Positions 7,019-14,185 of a stretch of DNA of 15,148 nucleotides are shown here, one piece after another (the stretch's first letter is position 1; each line of letters starts with the position of its first letter). The notes under the pieces were generated by a model, which made no database searches, was not told where the DNA came from, and was given only the letters and a program-made list of their open reading frames with translations. This stretch comes from CAZISM01 sp964541895 (lineage in GTDB: Bacteria; Zhuqueibacterota; Zhuqueibacteria; Residuimicrobiales; Residuimicrobiaceae), in assembly GCA_964541895.1 (NCBI GenBank), contig CAZISM010000124.1, positions 1 through 15,148 of the forward strand. Reading direction: 5' to 3'. Position numbers and translations under genes: made by a program.

Positions 7019-8266
7019 TTAAAACGTCCTGACGGTTTCCAGCATGGTGACGATGTTCAGTACCGGCGTGTTGGCCTGGATGTTGTGCACAGAGTTGAAA
7101 ACAAAACCGCCGTTTTTGCCAAAGACTTCGCAACGACGCTTGACCTGTTCGCGCACCTGTTCCGGCGTGCCGAACGGCAGCACTCTTTGCGTATCGACGC
7201 CGCCGCCCCAGAACACAATGTGATCGCCGAACTCGGCTTTGATTTCGTTATCGTTCATGTCGGCGGCAGAACATTGCACCGGATTGAGAATGTCAAAGCC
7301 GGCGTCGATCAGCCCCGGAATCAGCGAGCGCACAGCGCCGCAGCTATGCTTGAAGGTTTTCCATGTGGTATGAGTATGAATCCAGTCGTTCATGCGGCGA
7401 TAGTAGGGCAGATAGAGCGCGCGAAAGGTCTCTTCTGAGCAAAAGGTCGAGTTCTGTGTGCCGAAATCGGTGCCGCAGAGAAATACCGCATCGATGGCAT
7501 TGCCGACGCGGGCAAATAGTTTGGCCAGGTTTTGCACGGCCATGTCCGATTGTTTGTCAAAAACCTGATGAATATAATCTCGCCGCATCACCGTAGAAAC
7601 GTACCACTCTTCGACATCACGAATGCCTTTAGGATGTTTCATGAACGGTCCGGGCACGAGAGCGATGTCGCCCAGCGCTGTGCCGCCAAAGTTGGCCAAA
7701 ATGCCCCGGCTGGTGGCTTTGGCCGCGGCGACCGTCTGTTCGAAATAGGCAAGATCCTCTTCGCTGATAGGGCCGAACTCTTCCAGGTTGTCATGCGGAT
7801 CGAGGCGGGCCTCGTCGATGGGATCCTGGCGAATGATGGAATCAAAATAAAAGCCGCCTTTGGGCATGCGACCGCTGGGAGGAACCGAAAGGTCGGCCTC
7901 CGGATAGATCAAGAGATCGCCGTTGCGGTCGCGCGTGGTTTTAAAATGCTCGGATACCAGCACCTCCATGCCGTTATCCATGCGGAACGGCTGCCAGTTT
8001 TCATTGGTAAAGCCGAACATGGTCCGGGGTCCGATCACCGGTTCAACGTCGATGCCCATGGCCTGCATCAGATCTTCTTCGATCAAACCGAGCATTTGAT
8101 AGGGTTCGTTCACCTTGACCGGTCGCTTTTCCAGGCCATAAAAGTCGCGCAGCGCAGCCACGCAGGTATAGTGGACGCCGGTTACGGCCGAACCGCCAAA
8201 GTCAACGGGTATTTTATCAGAGGATTGGTGATGCAGTGCGGCAACAAGACGCTGTTTGCTGGTCAT
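7019..8266 (-). CDS. uroporphyrinogen decarboxylase (URO-D) family protein, methyltransferase-like
   Basis: A 415-residue TIM-barrel protein of the URO-D / methylcobalamin:CoM methyltransferase superfamily. The N-terminus (TSKQRLVAALHHQSSDKIPVDFGG) and C-terminus (GGGVDTQRVLPFGTPEQVREQVKR) follow the family pattern. It lacks the MRQAGR substrate loop of true heme-pathway HemE, so HemE function is unlikely. It does carry H307-x-C309 in FKHSCGAV and C332 in NPVQCSA, the His-x-Cys...Cys arrangement that binds zinc and activates a thiol in MtaA/MtbA-type methyltransferases. Similar proteins are often found in plant-glycan catabolic loci of environmental bacteria, with no settled function. The ribosome site GAGGTGA lies four bases before the ATG. 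It is the first gene of an operon with the MFS porter (52 bases on) and GH28, directly after a terminator that ends the export operon. No corrinoid protein is visible in the window. The substrate is unknown. Confidence 0.85.
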   Translation of the reverse strand: MTSKQRLVAALHHQSSDKIPVDFGGSAVTGVHYTCVAALRDFYGLEKRPVKVNEPYQMLGLIEEDLMQAMGIDVEPVIGPRTMFGFTNENWQPFRMDNGMEVLVSEHFKTTRDRNGDLLIYPEADLSVPPSGRMPKGGFYFDSIIRQDPIDEARLDPHDNLEEFGPISEEDLAYFEQTVAAAKATSRGILANFGGTALGDIALVPGPFMKHPKGIRDVEEWYVSTVMRRDYIHQVFDKQSDMAVQNLAKLFARVGNAIDAVFLCGTDFGTQNSTFCSEETFRALYLPYYRRMNDWIHTHTTWKTFKHSCGAVRSLIPGLIDAGFDILNPVQCSAADMNDNEIKAEFGDHIVFWGGGVDTQRVLPFGTPEQVREQVKRRCEVFGKNGGFVFNSVHNIQANTPVLNIVTMLETVRTF

Positions 8267-8321
8267 AGTTCACCTCGAAATGGTGGGAAAGGGGCTGTAC
8301 GTGAATGGAAAGAACTTTTTT

Positions 8322-8359
8322 AAAACGCGGGAGCGAACCCTGAACCAGGCTCGCTCCGC
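8322..8359 (-). terminator. intrinsic terminator of the polysaccharide export operon
   Basis: Read on the minus strand, GCGGAGCGAGCC (8359-8348), a seven-base loop and GGGTTCGCTCCCGC (8340-8327) form a GC-rich stem of about 12 pairs with one bulged G and two G-T wobbles. It is followed by GTTTT (the T-run is 8325-8322). It starts 11 bases after the stop codon of the SLBB gene, the right place for a rho-independent terminator. The T-run is short (four) before AAAAAA, so some read-through into the URO-D gene is possible. Confidence 0.7.
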
Positions 8360-8370
8360 AACATGCTCTT

Positions 8371-10062
8371 TTAACGCGTCGAACGATCGACCACCAGGTA
8401 AATGGTCGCCATCTGCGCCGCTACGGTGATCAGGTCTTTGGCGATAAACCACCAGTCGCGTTCGGGTTTTTCCGGAATAAAGATGGTATCGCCCACATCG
8501 ACGATGGTGTCGTTGTTCGGTTTCATCCATTCGCCGGTTTTGCTTTTAATGACGCGGACTTTGGATTTACGGGCATTCCAGTTATATCCGCCTGCTTCGC
8601 CCAGATAGTGTGCCAGCGTCTTGCCCGGCGTAAAAAGGTACAGGCCGGGATTGACCACCTGGCCGGTGATTTTGATGGTCTGTTCCTGGGCGGGAATGAC
8701 GATGAGATCGCGGTCACGCAGGAGGACGTCCTGTGTCTTGTCCTTGCCATCAAAGAGCGCGACAAAATCCACACCCATGCCGCCGATGCGTTCGCGCGAC
8801 TTGATTTTGAAATATTCCCGCTCGCCTTGCGTCATCTCGGCGACGTTCATTTTTTTCAAGCGTTCGAATTCCGGATCGCGCAGATCCTCGTCGGCGCGAC
8901 GGACGACATAAGCGTTTTTCAGCGAAGCTTCGGACGTAAAGCCTCCGGCCTTGACGATCATTTCCGTCAGATGTGTTTCCTTCAAACCGATCGCATAATT
9001 GCCGGGGTATTTGATTTCGCCGACGATTTCAATATTGCTCTCTTCATGGAATTTCGGCAATGAGCGCACGTAGAGCCGGTCATCGGGCAACAGCGGCAAA
9101 TTGAAATTGTCGTGATCGCTCATATCCAGATGAATGGTTTTAGCCGTGCTGCCGACATCGGTAAAACGAACCACTTCCATAAAAGTGGTGTCGGCGTCGG
9201 CCGAAAAGCCATGGGCCATCTTTAAGAGATCACAAACCCGATCTCCTGGAGCATATTCAAAATCCGCATCGGCTTTGACGGCACCGCGTATGGATATCTG
9301 GGCGACATCGTTTTCGCGCGCGGGCACAAAAATGATATCGCCGTTCGATAGATATGGGTTGGCGTCGACATCGCCGGTGAGCTGAAATTTTATCAGGTCC
9401 ACTCTGATGGCGGTCTGACCGCGGCGGATTTGTATGTTGCGCATCGACGCTTCGGCCTGATGGAGCAAGGCATCGGCTCGGGTTTGCGACGTCTGCACGC
9501 TGTACTCGGAGCGCGAAGGCGTTTCTACCTGAACCTCCTGCGTCTGTGACATGACCGACAGCTTTTTCTTCAAGCCGCCGGCCTGAATAATGGCATCCGA
9601 GACCCGCTGTACGGCATTCACCGTCACCAGCCCCGGTTTTTCCACGGCGCCGGTCACCGCGACGCGAAATGAGCGCAGCTTTTGCAGGCCGACATAGATC
9701 TCTTTGCCCAGGTAACGGGTGCGCACGCCTTGAACGATTTTTTCGCGAGCATCGGCCAGGGTCAAACCCGCCACCGGGATGCTGCCCAGGTTGGGGATGA
9801 TGGCCTGACCTTCCACATCCACCAGAACCTGGTAACGGAACTCGGTGGTGGAGATGATCACCAGCGTCAAGACGTCACCGGGCCCGAGCATATAGGCGTG
9901 CGGATCCACGGTTCGATCCAGCACCGGCGTATCCGCCAGCGGCTGCAGTTCGCTCTTGCGCAAGGTGTTTTCCAGATCGTAGAGGTCGCGAGCGGCTTTG
10001 CTTATATCCTGACTGTAACCGATGGCGGTGAAGCAGAGCATAATGATGATAAACGTACGCAT
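8371..10062 (-). CDS. polysaccharide export protein with Poly_export and several SLBB domains (Wza-like)
   Basis: A 563-residue outer-membrane polysaccharide export (OPX) protein. After a signal peptide (MRTFIIIMLCFTAIGYS, cut predicted before Q18; no proper lipobox around C10) and a linker comes the Poly_export domain at about 54-130, opening with YMLGPGDVLTLVI (57-69). Four SLBB-like blocks follow, near 131-165 (FRVAVTGAVEKPG), 255-300 (ISIRGAVKADADF), 343-390 (IEIVGEIKYPGNY) and 462-505 (IKITGQVVNPGLYLF). A hydrophobic helix near 537-557 ends the protein, in the position where Wza has its membrane-crossing helix. It is longer than Wza (about 380) because of the extra SLBB units. The start has AGGAG six bases upstream, overlapping the TAG stop of wecB, so it is probably translationally coupled. 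It would form the exit channel for a capsule or exopolysaccharide. No Wzc-type tyrosine kinase copolymerase is in the window. Confidence 0.9.
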   Translation of the reverse strand: MRTFIIIMLCFTAIGYSQDISKAARDLYDLENTLRKSELQPLADTPVLDRTVDPHAYMLGPGDVLTLVIISTTEFRYQVLVDVEGQAIIPNLGSIPVAGLTLADAREKIVQGVRTRYLGKEIYVGLQKLRSFRVAVTGAVEKPGLVTVNAVQRVSDAIIQAGGLKKKLSVMSQTQEVQVETPSRSEYSVQTSQTRADALLHQAEASMRNIQIRRGQTAIRVDLIKFQLTGDVDANPYLSNGDIIFVPARENDVAQISIRGAVKADADFEYAPGDRVCDLLKMAHGFSADADTTFMEVVRFTDVGSTAKTIHLDMSDHDNFNLPLLPDDRLYVRSLPKFHEESNIEIVGEIKYPGNYAIGLKETHLTEMIVKAGGFTSEASLKNAYVVRRADEDLRDPEFERLKKMNVAEMTQGEREYFKIKSRERIGGMGVDFVALFDGKDKTQDVLLRDRDLIVIPAQEQTIKITGQVVNPGLYLFTPGKTLAHYLGEAGGYNWNARKSKVRVIKSKTGEWMKPNNDTIVDVGDTIFIPEKPERDWWFIAKDLITVAAQMATIYLVVDRSTR

Positions 10063-10071
10063 GTATGACTC

Positions 10072-11166
10072 CTAAGACAGCGATTTGAAAATGTCCACAA
10101 TCCTGGTGCTGGTTTCACCGTCCCACATCGGCGGCACAGCTTTGCGCTGCAGCCGGCCCTGCAGGGCCTGTTGGGCATAGGATACGATGGCATCCGTTTC
10201 GAGCGGCACCAGGCGGTTGGAGCCCAGTGTGGTGGTGATGGGGCGTTCCGTGTTTTCCCGCAGGGTGAGACAGGGGATGTTCAAATAGGTGGTCTCTTCC
10301 TGCACGCCGCCGGAATCGGTCAAGACAAAGCGCGCTTCGCTCATCAGTTTGAGAAAAGCCAGGTAGCCGAGCGGCTCGGTCAGCGTCAGGCTGGTCATGG
10401 CGCGGACGGCTTCATCCAGGCCGAACTGGCTCAGCATTTTGCGCGTGCGCGGATGAATGGGAAAGATCACCGGCATCTCTTGTTGAATAGTGGCTACGGC
10501 GGCGAGAATTTTTTTCAGGATCTCGGGGCTGTCCACATTGGAAGGCCGATGCAACGTCATCAAGCCATAGCCCTGCGCTGACACGCCCAACTCCCGGGCC
10601 ACGGTGGACGTTTTGGCTTTGGCCAGATGTTCCACCAGCGAATCGATCATGACGTTGCCCACCATATGCATCTTTTGTTCGGCCACGCCCTCCTTGAGCA
10701 GATTATCCCAGCCGCTCTGCTCCGTAATGAACAGGACGTTGCTGATGGCATCGGTCAGAATGCGATTGATCTCTTCGGGCATTTGCCGGTCATAGCTGCG
10801 CAAACCGGCTTCGACGTGGGCGACCGGTATGTGCAGCTTGGCGGCCACCAGGGAAGCGGCCAGAGTGGAATTGACATCGCCGACGACGAGAATCCAGTCG
10901 GGCCGGTTTTCCAGCAGGTGGCGTTCCAGGGCGACCATCACGGCCGCGGTCTGTTCGGCGTGCGAGCCGGAGCCGACGCCGAGATAGATATCCGGCTGCG
11001 GCATGCCCAGTTCGTCAAAAAACGTTTTCGACATCTTTTCATCATAGTGCTGCCCGGTGTGAAGCAGCAGAGGCGTAAAGTGGGGATCACGCAGCATGCG
11101 GCGATGGATCGGAGCCACTTTCATGAAATTGGGTCGCGCGCCAACAACGTTGACGATTTTCAGCAT
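10072..11166 (-). CDS. wecB: UDP-N-acetylglucosamine 2-epimerase (non-hydrolysing)
   Basis: A 364-residue cytoplasmic enzyme that interconverts UDP-GlcNAc and UDP-ManNAc, a precursor for surface polysaccharides. The GT-B-like fold and its motifs are complete: GARPNFMK (9-16), TGQHYDEKM (37-45), GDVNST (96-101, with D97), HVEAGLRS (117-124, with E119), EEINR (131-135), TLHRPSNVD (204-212, with H206), DSGGVQEE (284-291) and RENTERP (303-309). These match the catalytic Asp, Glu, Glu and His of E. coli WecB/MnaA. Length is typical. The start at 11166 has a strong GGAGGTG seven bases upstream. It lies 20 bases after rfbB and nine bases before the SLBB export gene, within one operon. The hydrolysing branch (NeuC-type) is less likely because the RENTERP and EEINR motifs are intact. 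Symbol wecB is used in the sense of the E. coli/B. subtilis (mnaA) family. Confidence 0.93.
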   Translation of the reverse strand: MLKIVNVVGARPNFMKVAPIHRRMLRDPHFTPLLLHTGQHYDEKMSKTFFDELGMPQPDIYLGVGSGSHAEQTAAVMVALERHLLENRPDWILVVGDVNSTLAASLVAAKLHIPVAHVEAGLRSYDRQMPEEINRILTDAISNVLFITEQSGWDNLLKEGVAEQKMHMVGNVMIDSLVEHLAKAKTSTVARELGVSAQGYGLMTLHRPSNVDSPEILKKILAAVATIQQEMPVIFPIHPRTRKMLSQFGLDEAVRAMTSLTLTEPLGYLAFLKLMSEARFVLTDSGGVQEETTYLNIPCLTLRENTERPITTTLGSNRLVPLETDAIVSYAQQALQGRLQRKAVPPMWDGETSTRIVDIFKSLS

Positions 11167-11186
11167 GAGTCGGCACCTCCGGTGGT

Positions 11187-12194
11187 TTACAGCGTTCGAC
11201 GATAGTTCTGCTTGTAGAATTCGAGGTATTCACCCGTTTTGAGACGTTCCCACCAGGGACGGTTGGATTGATACCAGTGAATCGTCTGTACGATAGCCTC
11301 GTCGAAGCGGTACGCCGGTTGCCAGCCCAGGGATCGAAGTTTGCTCATGTCCACCGAATAACGGCGATCATGGCCCATACGATCCTGCACAAATGTTTTC
11401 AGCGATTCCGGTTTATGTAACGTCTTTAGGATAGTAGCGGTAATGTCCAGATTGGTCATCTCATTGCCGGCCCCGATATTGTAGACCTGCCCGTCCTGAC
11501 CTTTCTGCATGAGAAAATCGATAGCCGAGCAGTGATCGAGCACGTAAATCCAGTCGCGCACATTTTTGCCGTCGCCATAAATGGGAAGGCTCTTGTTGTC
11601 GATGGCGTTGGTGACGAACAAGGGGATGAGTTTCTCCGGGTACTGATAGGGACCATAGTTGTTGGAGCAGCGGGTAATGATGACCGGCAGCTTGTAGGTG
11701 ACAAAATAGGAAAAGGCGAGGCGGTCGGCGCCGGCTTTGGAGGCCGAGTAGGGGCTGGACGGTTCGAGCGCGTCGGTCTCTTTGAAGGAGCCGTCGATGA
11801 TGCTGCCGTACACTTCATCGGTGCTGATCTGGATGAATTTGCTGATGTTGTTTTTACGGGCCGCTTCCAGCAGCACAAAGGCGCCGTAAACGTCGGTTTT
11901 GATGAAATCGTCCGGACTGCCGATGGAGCGATCGACATGACTCTCTGCGGCAAAGTTCACCATCACGTCAATGTGTGGCATCAGATCGTTGACCACATTC
12001 GCGTCGCAAATATCGCCGTGGATAAAGCGGTAATTGGGCAGGTTTTCCAGGTCGCGCAGGTTGTCCAGATTGCCGGCATAGGTCAGTTTGTCGAGGTTGG
12101 TGATGTGAACCGCTGTTCCATACTTTTGCATGATAAAGCGGATGAAATTGCTGCCGATGAATCCGGCGCCACCGGTGACCAGATAACGGGTCAT
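11187..12194 (-). CDS. rfbB: dTDP-glucose 4,6-dehydratase
   Basis: A 335-residue extended short-chain dehydrogenase that converts dTDP-glucose to dTDP-4-keto-6-deoxyglucose, the second step towards dTDP-L-rhamnose and other 6-deoxy sugars. The NAD-binding GGAGFIGSN is at 8-16. The catalytic set is T125-D126-E127 in ISTDEVYGS and Y149...K153 in YSASKAGAD. The family-specific RCSNNYGPYQYPEKLIP stretch lies at 175-191, followed by YGDGKNVRDWIYV (206-218) and GHDRRYSVD (274-282). Length is normal. The ATG at 12194 has AAGGA seven bases upstream and a sigma70-type promoter about 45 bases upstream. It is the first gene of the rfbB-wecB-export operon. The partners rfbA, rfbC and rfbD are not in the window, so the final sugar cannot be stated from here. 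Confidence 0.95.
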   Translation of the reverse strand: MTRYLVTGGAGFIGSNFIRFIMQKYGTAVHITNLDKLTYAGNLDNLRDLENLPNYRFIHGDICDANVVNDLMPHIDVMVNFAAESHVDRSIGSPDDFIKTDVYGAFVLLEAARKNNISKFIQISTDEVYGSIIDGSFKETDALEPSSPYSASKAGADRLAFSYFVTYKLPVIITRCSNNYGPYQYPEKLIPLFVTNAIDNKSLPIYGDGKNVRDWIYVLDHCSAIDFLMQKGQDGQVYNIGAGNEMTNLDITATILKTLHKPESLKTFVQDRMGHDRRYSVDMSKLRSLGWQPAYRFDEAIVQTIHWYQSNRPWWERLKTGEYLEFYKQNYRRTL

Positions 12195-12238
12195 GTCAGG
12201 ATCCTTATTTGTTTGCCATGGTACATTGGTTTATAGTA

Positions 12239-12267
12239 ATCATAAAATTACAAAGCGATAACGTCAA
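12239..12267 (-). promoter_or_regulatory. sigma70-type promoter of the rfbB-wecB-export operon
   Basis: On the minus strand, TTGACG (12267-12262) and TATGAT (12244-12239) are separated by exactly 17 bases, each differing from consensus at one position. Transcription would start near 12232, giving a leader of about 38 bases before the rfbB ATG at 12194. A second TTGACT sits six bases further upstream, in TTTGACTTTGACG. The surrounding 12200-12280 is distinctly AT-richer than the genes. It is the best-formed promoter I can find in the window. Confidence 0.7.
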
Positions 12268-12273
12268 AGTCAA

Positions 12274-12397
12274 ACGGTTTCTCCCGAGCGCTGCAGCCGC
12301 GGCCGTACCAAAGATATCGGCTAAGCAGCCGCTTTGCGGAAAAACGATCGAACGGCCGCGGCTGACAGAGCGCTTTGTTATTTGGCCGAAAAACCGT
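12274..12397. repeat. nested inverted repeat in the rfbB-nadE divergent region
   Basis: Four sets of complementary arms are nested around one centre. The outermost is ACGGTTT (12274-12280) with AAACCGT (12391-12397). Next is AGCGCT (12287-12292) with AGCGCT (12369-12374). Then a perfect 13-bp pair, CAGCCGCGGCCGT (12294-12306) with ACGGCCGCGGCTG (12352-12364). Innermost is CGGCT (12318-12322) with AGCCG (12327-12331). The 45-base interval between the 13-bp arms holds the inner hairpin. The outer left arm stops seven bases from the rfbB -35 box. It could be a structured nadE leader RNA, a DNA cruciform or paired operator sites. The function is not determined. Confidence 0.6.
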
Positions 12398-12402
12398 ACA
12401 TT
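12375..12402 (+). promoter_or_regulatory. possible promoter of nadE
   Basis: TTGTTA (12375-12380) and TACATT (12397-12402) are spaced by 16 bases and each matches consensus at four of six positions. This would start transcription near 12409, about 31-46 bases before the nadE start. A competing candidate lies further upstream (TTGTTT 12209-12214, 17 bases, TATAGT 12232-12237). If that one is used, the whole nested inverted repeat is in the nadE leader RNA. Neither is strong. Confidence 0.25.
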
Positions 12403-12439
12403 AGATGGTTTGTGACGTGTTTATATTGACAGTTCAATC

Positions 12440-14185
12440 ATGGGAATCGAAGATATGGCAAAGGTGGTGCGCGTCGGTCTTGTGCAGATGAACAGCATGG
12501 TCGGTGATTTGCCGGGCAATGCGGATAAAATAAGGCACTATATCCATTGGGCCCGGCAGCAGGGCTGTGACCTGGTGGCTTTTCCGGAGCTGGCCGTCAC
12601 CGGCTATCCGCCGGAAGATCTGTTGTTGCGTACGCAATTTGTTGAACGTTCTCTGCAGGTGGTGCGGGAGATCGCGCACATGGTGGAAGAGGAGGTGGTG
12701 GTCCTTGGCTATGTGGACAGTCAGGCCGAGGGGCTCTACAACGCGGCGGCTGTGCTCTATCAGGGCCGCATTCTGGCCACCTATCATAAAATCAATCTGC
12801 CCAATTACAGCGTTTTTGATGAAGAACGCTATTTTCAGGCCGGCCATGCGCCGTTGCTGATTGCCCTGGGCGATATCCGCCTGGGCGTGAGCATCTGTGA
12901 GGATATCTGGATTGACAACAACGTCGTCGAAGCGGAAGCGCTGGCCGGCCGCGCCGATATATTGCTCAACATTTCCGCCAGCCCCTATTTCATCGCCAAG
13001 GGCGCGGCGCGTCGCGAGCTGATGCAGAGCCGGGCGCGCAAGACGTGCAGCAGCGTGGTCTATCTCAATCTGGTGGGCGGGCAGGATGAGCTGGTGTTCG
13101 ATGGTCAGAGCCTGGTGATCGGCCCGGATGGCAGCGTTCTCCATTCCATGGGGATGCTGGTGGAGGAAGCGGCTGTGATCGATATCGATATCGACCGCAT
13201 TCGTCGGGAGAGCGAAGACAAGGCTTACCTGGCCGAGCACTATCATTCCCCGTTCCAGACCATGACCGAGGTTCAGGTTCCCCGCCCACGCTCCACAGCG
13301 CTGCACCATCCCGGCAACGGCCGTCTTATCGAGTCTTCCCGCCCCGAGGAGGTGTATCAGGCGTTGATCATGGCTTTACGCGATTATGTGAACAAGAATC
13401 GTTTTCAAGATGTCTGTCTGGGTCTGAGCGGAGGCATCGATTCCGCACTGGTGGCCGCCCTGGCCGTTGACGCGCTCGGCAAAGACCACGTCATCGCCGT
13501 TTCCATGCCGTCGCACTATTCTTCCCAGGGCAGCATCGACGATGCCGTCAAATTGTCTGAACATCTGGGCATACGGCTGATACGCTACCCCATTCGTCCC
13601 GTGTATGAAGAGTATGTCAAAACGCTCAGCGAAACCTTTGCCGGTCTGGCCGCCGATATCACGGAGGAAAACCTGCAGGCCCGCATCCGCGGCAACCTGC
13701 TCATGGCGCTGTCGAACAAATTCGGCTGGATGGTGCTGGTGACCGGCAACAAGAGCGAAGTCAGCGTCGGTTACTGCACCATCTACGGGGACATGGCCGG
13801 CGGCTTTGCCCCGCTCAAGGATGTGTTCAAGACGCTGGTCTATGATCTCTGTGCCTATCGCAATGATAAAGCCGGATATGATCTGATTCCGCGGGCGATA
13901 ATCGAAAAGCCGCCATCCGCCGAGTTGCGGCCTGATCAAAAGGACCAGGATAGCCTGCCGCCCTATGAGGTGCTGGATGCCATTCTGGAGCTGTATGTGG
14001 AAAAAGAGATGGGGGTGACGGAAATCGTCGAGCGGGGGTTTGATCTGGAGCTGGTCAGCAAAGTGGCGCGGCTGGTTGATATGAGCGAATATAAACGCCG
14101 CCAGGCCGCGCCAGGAGTCAAGATTACGCCGCGAGCCTTTGGCAAGGATCGCCGCATGCCGATTACCAATCGATTCAGGGCTTGA
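12440..14185 (+). CDS. nadE: glutamine-dependent NAD+ synthetase
   Basis: A 581-residue two-domain cytoplasmic enzyme that makes NAD+ from nicotinate adenine dinucleotide, ATP and glutamine. The N-terminal nitrilase-type glutaminase domain (about 8-280) has its triad: E50 in FPELAVTGYPPED, K117 in YHKINLPNY and C153 in SICEDIW. The C-terminal synthetase domain (about 300-581) has the ATP pyrophosphatase loop LSGGIDSALV (329-338), TGNKSE (435-440), YGDMAGGFAPLKDVFKT (449-465), PSAELRPDQKDQD (492-504) and PGVKITPRAFGKDRR (558-572). Length is right for the bacterial glutamine-using form. The ATG at 12440 has no clear ribosome site. The ATG at 12455 (MAKVVRVG) has GGGA/GAAG in front and begins closer to the first beta-strand, so it may be the true start. 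The gene is divergent from rfbB and its last 11 bases overlap the convergent nucleotidyltransferase. Confidence 0.95.
   Translation: MGIEDMAKVVRVGLVQMNSMVGDLPGNADKIRHYIHWARQQGCDLVAFPELAVTGYPPEDLLLRTQFVERSLQVVREIAHMVEEEVVVLGYVDSQAEGLYNAAAVLYQGRILATYHKINLPNYSVFDEERYFQAGHAPLLIALGDIRLGVSICEDIWIDNNVVEAEALAGRADILLNISASPYFIAKGAARRELMQSRARKTCSSVVYLNLVGGQDELVFDGQSLVIGPDGSVLHSMGMLVEEAAVIDIDIDRIRRESEDKAYLAEHYHSPFQTMTEVQVPRPRSTALHHPGNGRLIESSRPEEVYQALIMALRDYVNKNRFQDVCLGLSGGIDSALVAALAVDALGKDHVIAVSMPSHYSSQGSIDDAVKLSEHLGIRLIRYPIRPVYEEYVKTLSETFAGLAADITEENLQARIRGNLLMALSNKFGWMVLVTGNKSEVSVGYCTIYGDMAGGFAPLKDVFKTLVYDLCAYRNDKAGYDLIPRAIIEKPPSAELRPDQKDQDSLPPYEVLDAILELYVEKEMGVTEIVERGFDLELVSKVARLVDMSEYKRRQAAPGVKITPRAFGKDRRMPITNRFRA

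Noticed and set aside
7019..8266. HemE (heme-pathway uroporphyrinogen decarboxylase)
   Set aside because: The N-terminal MRQAGR substrate loop is missing, the protein is longer than HemE, and it carries a His-x-Cys...Cys motif typical of methyltransferase relatives.
7532..8323. 263-codon plus-strand frame over the URO-D-like gene, and a similar one at 6370-7032 over the MFS gene
   Set aside because: Both are antisense shadows of clear family members and lack ribosome sites and domain features.
12274..12397. The nested inverted repeat as an integron attC site or MITE
   Set aside because: The conserved GTTRRRY/RYYYAAC core sites are not at its ends, no integrase or transposase is nearby, and no target-site duplication is evident.
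12434..13309. 291-codon open frame on the minus strand antisense to nadE
   Set aside because: It mirrors a fully conserved NadE glutaminase domain and its translation shows no family motif or plausible start signal.
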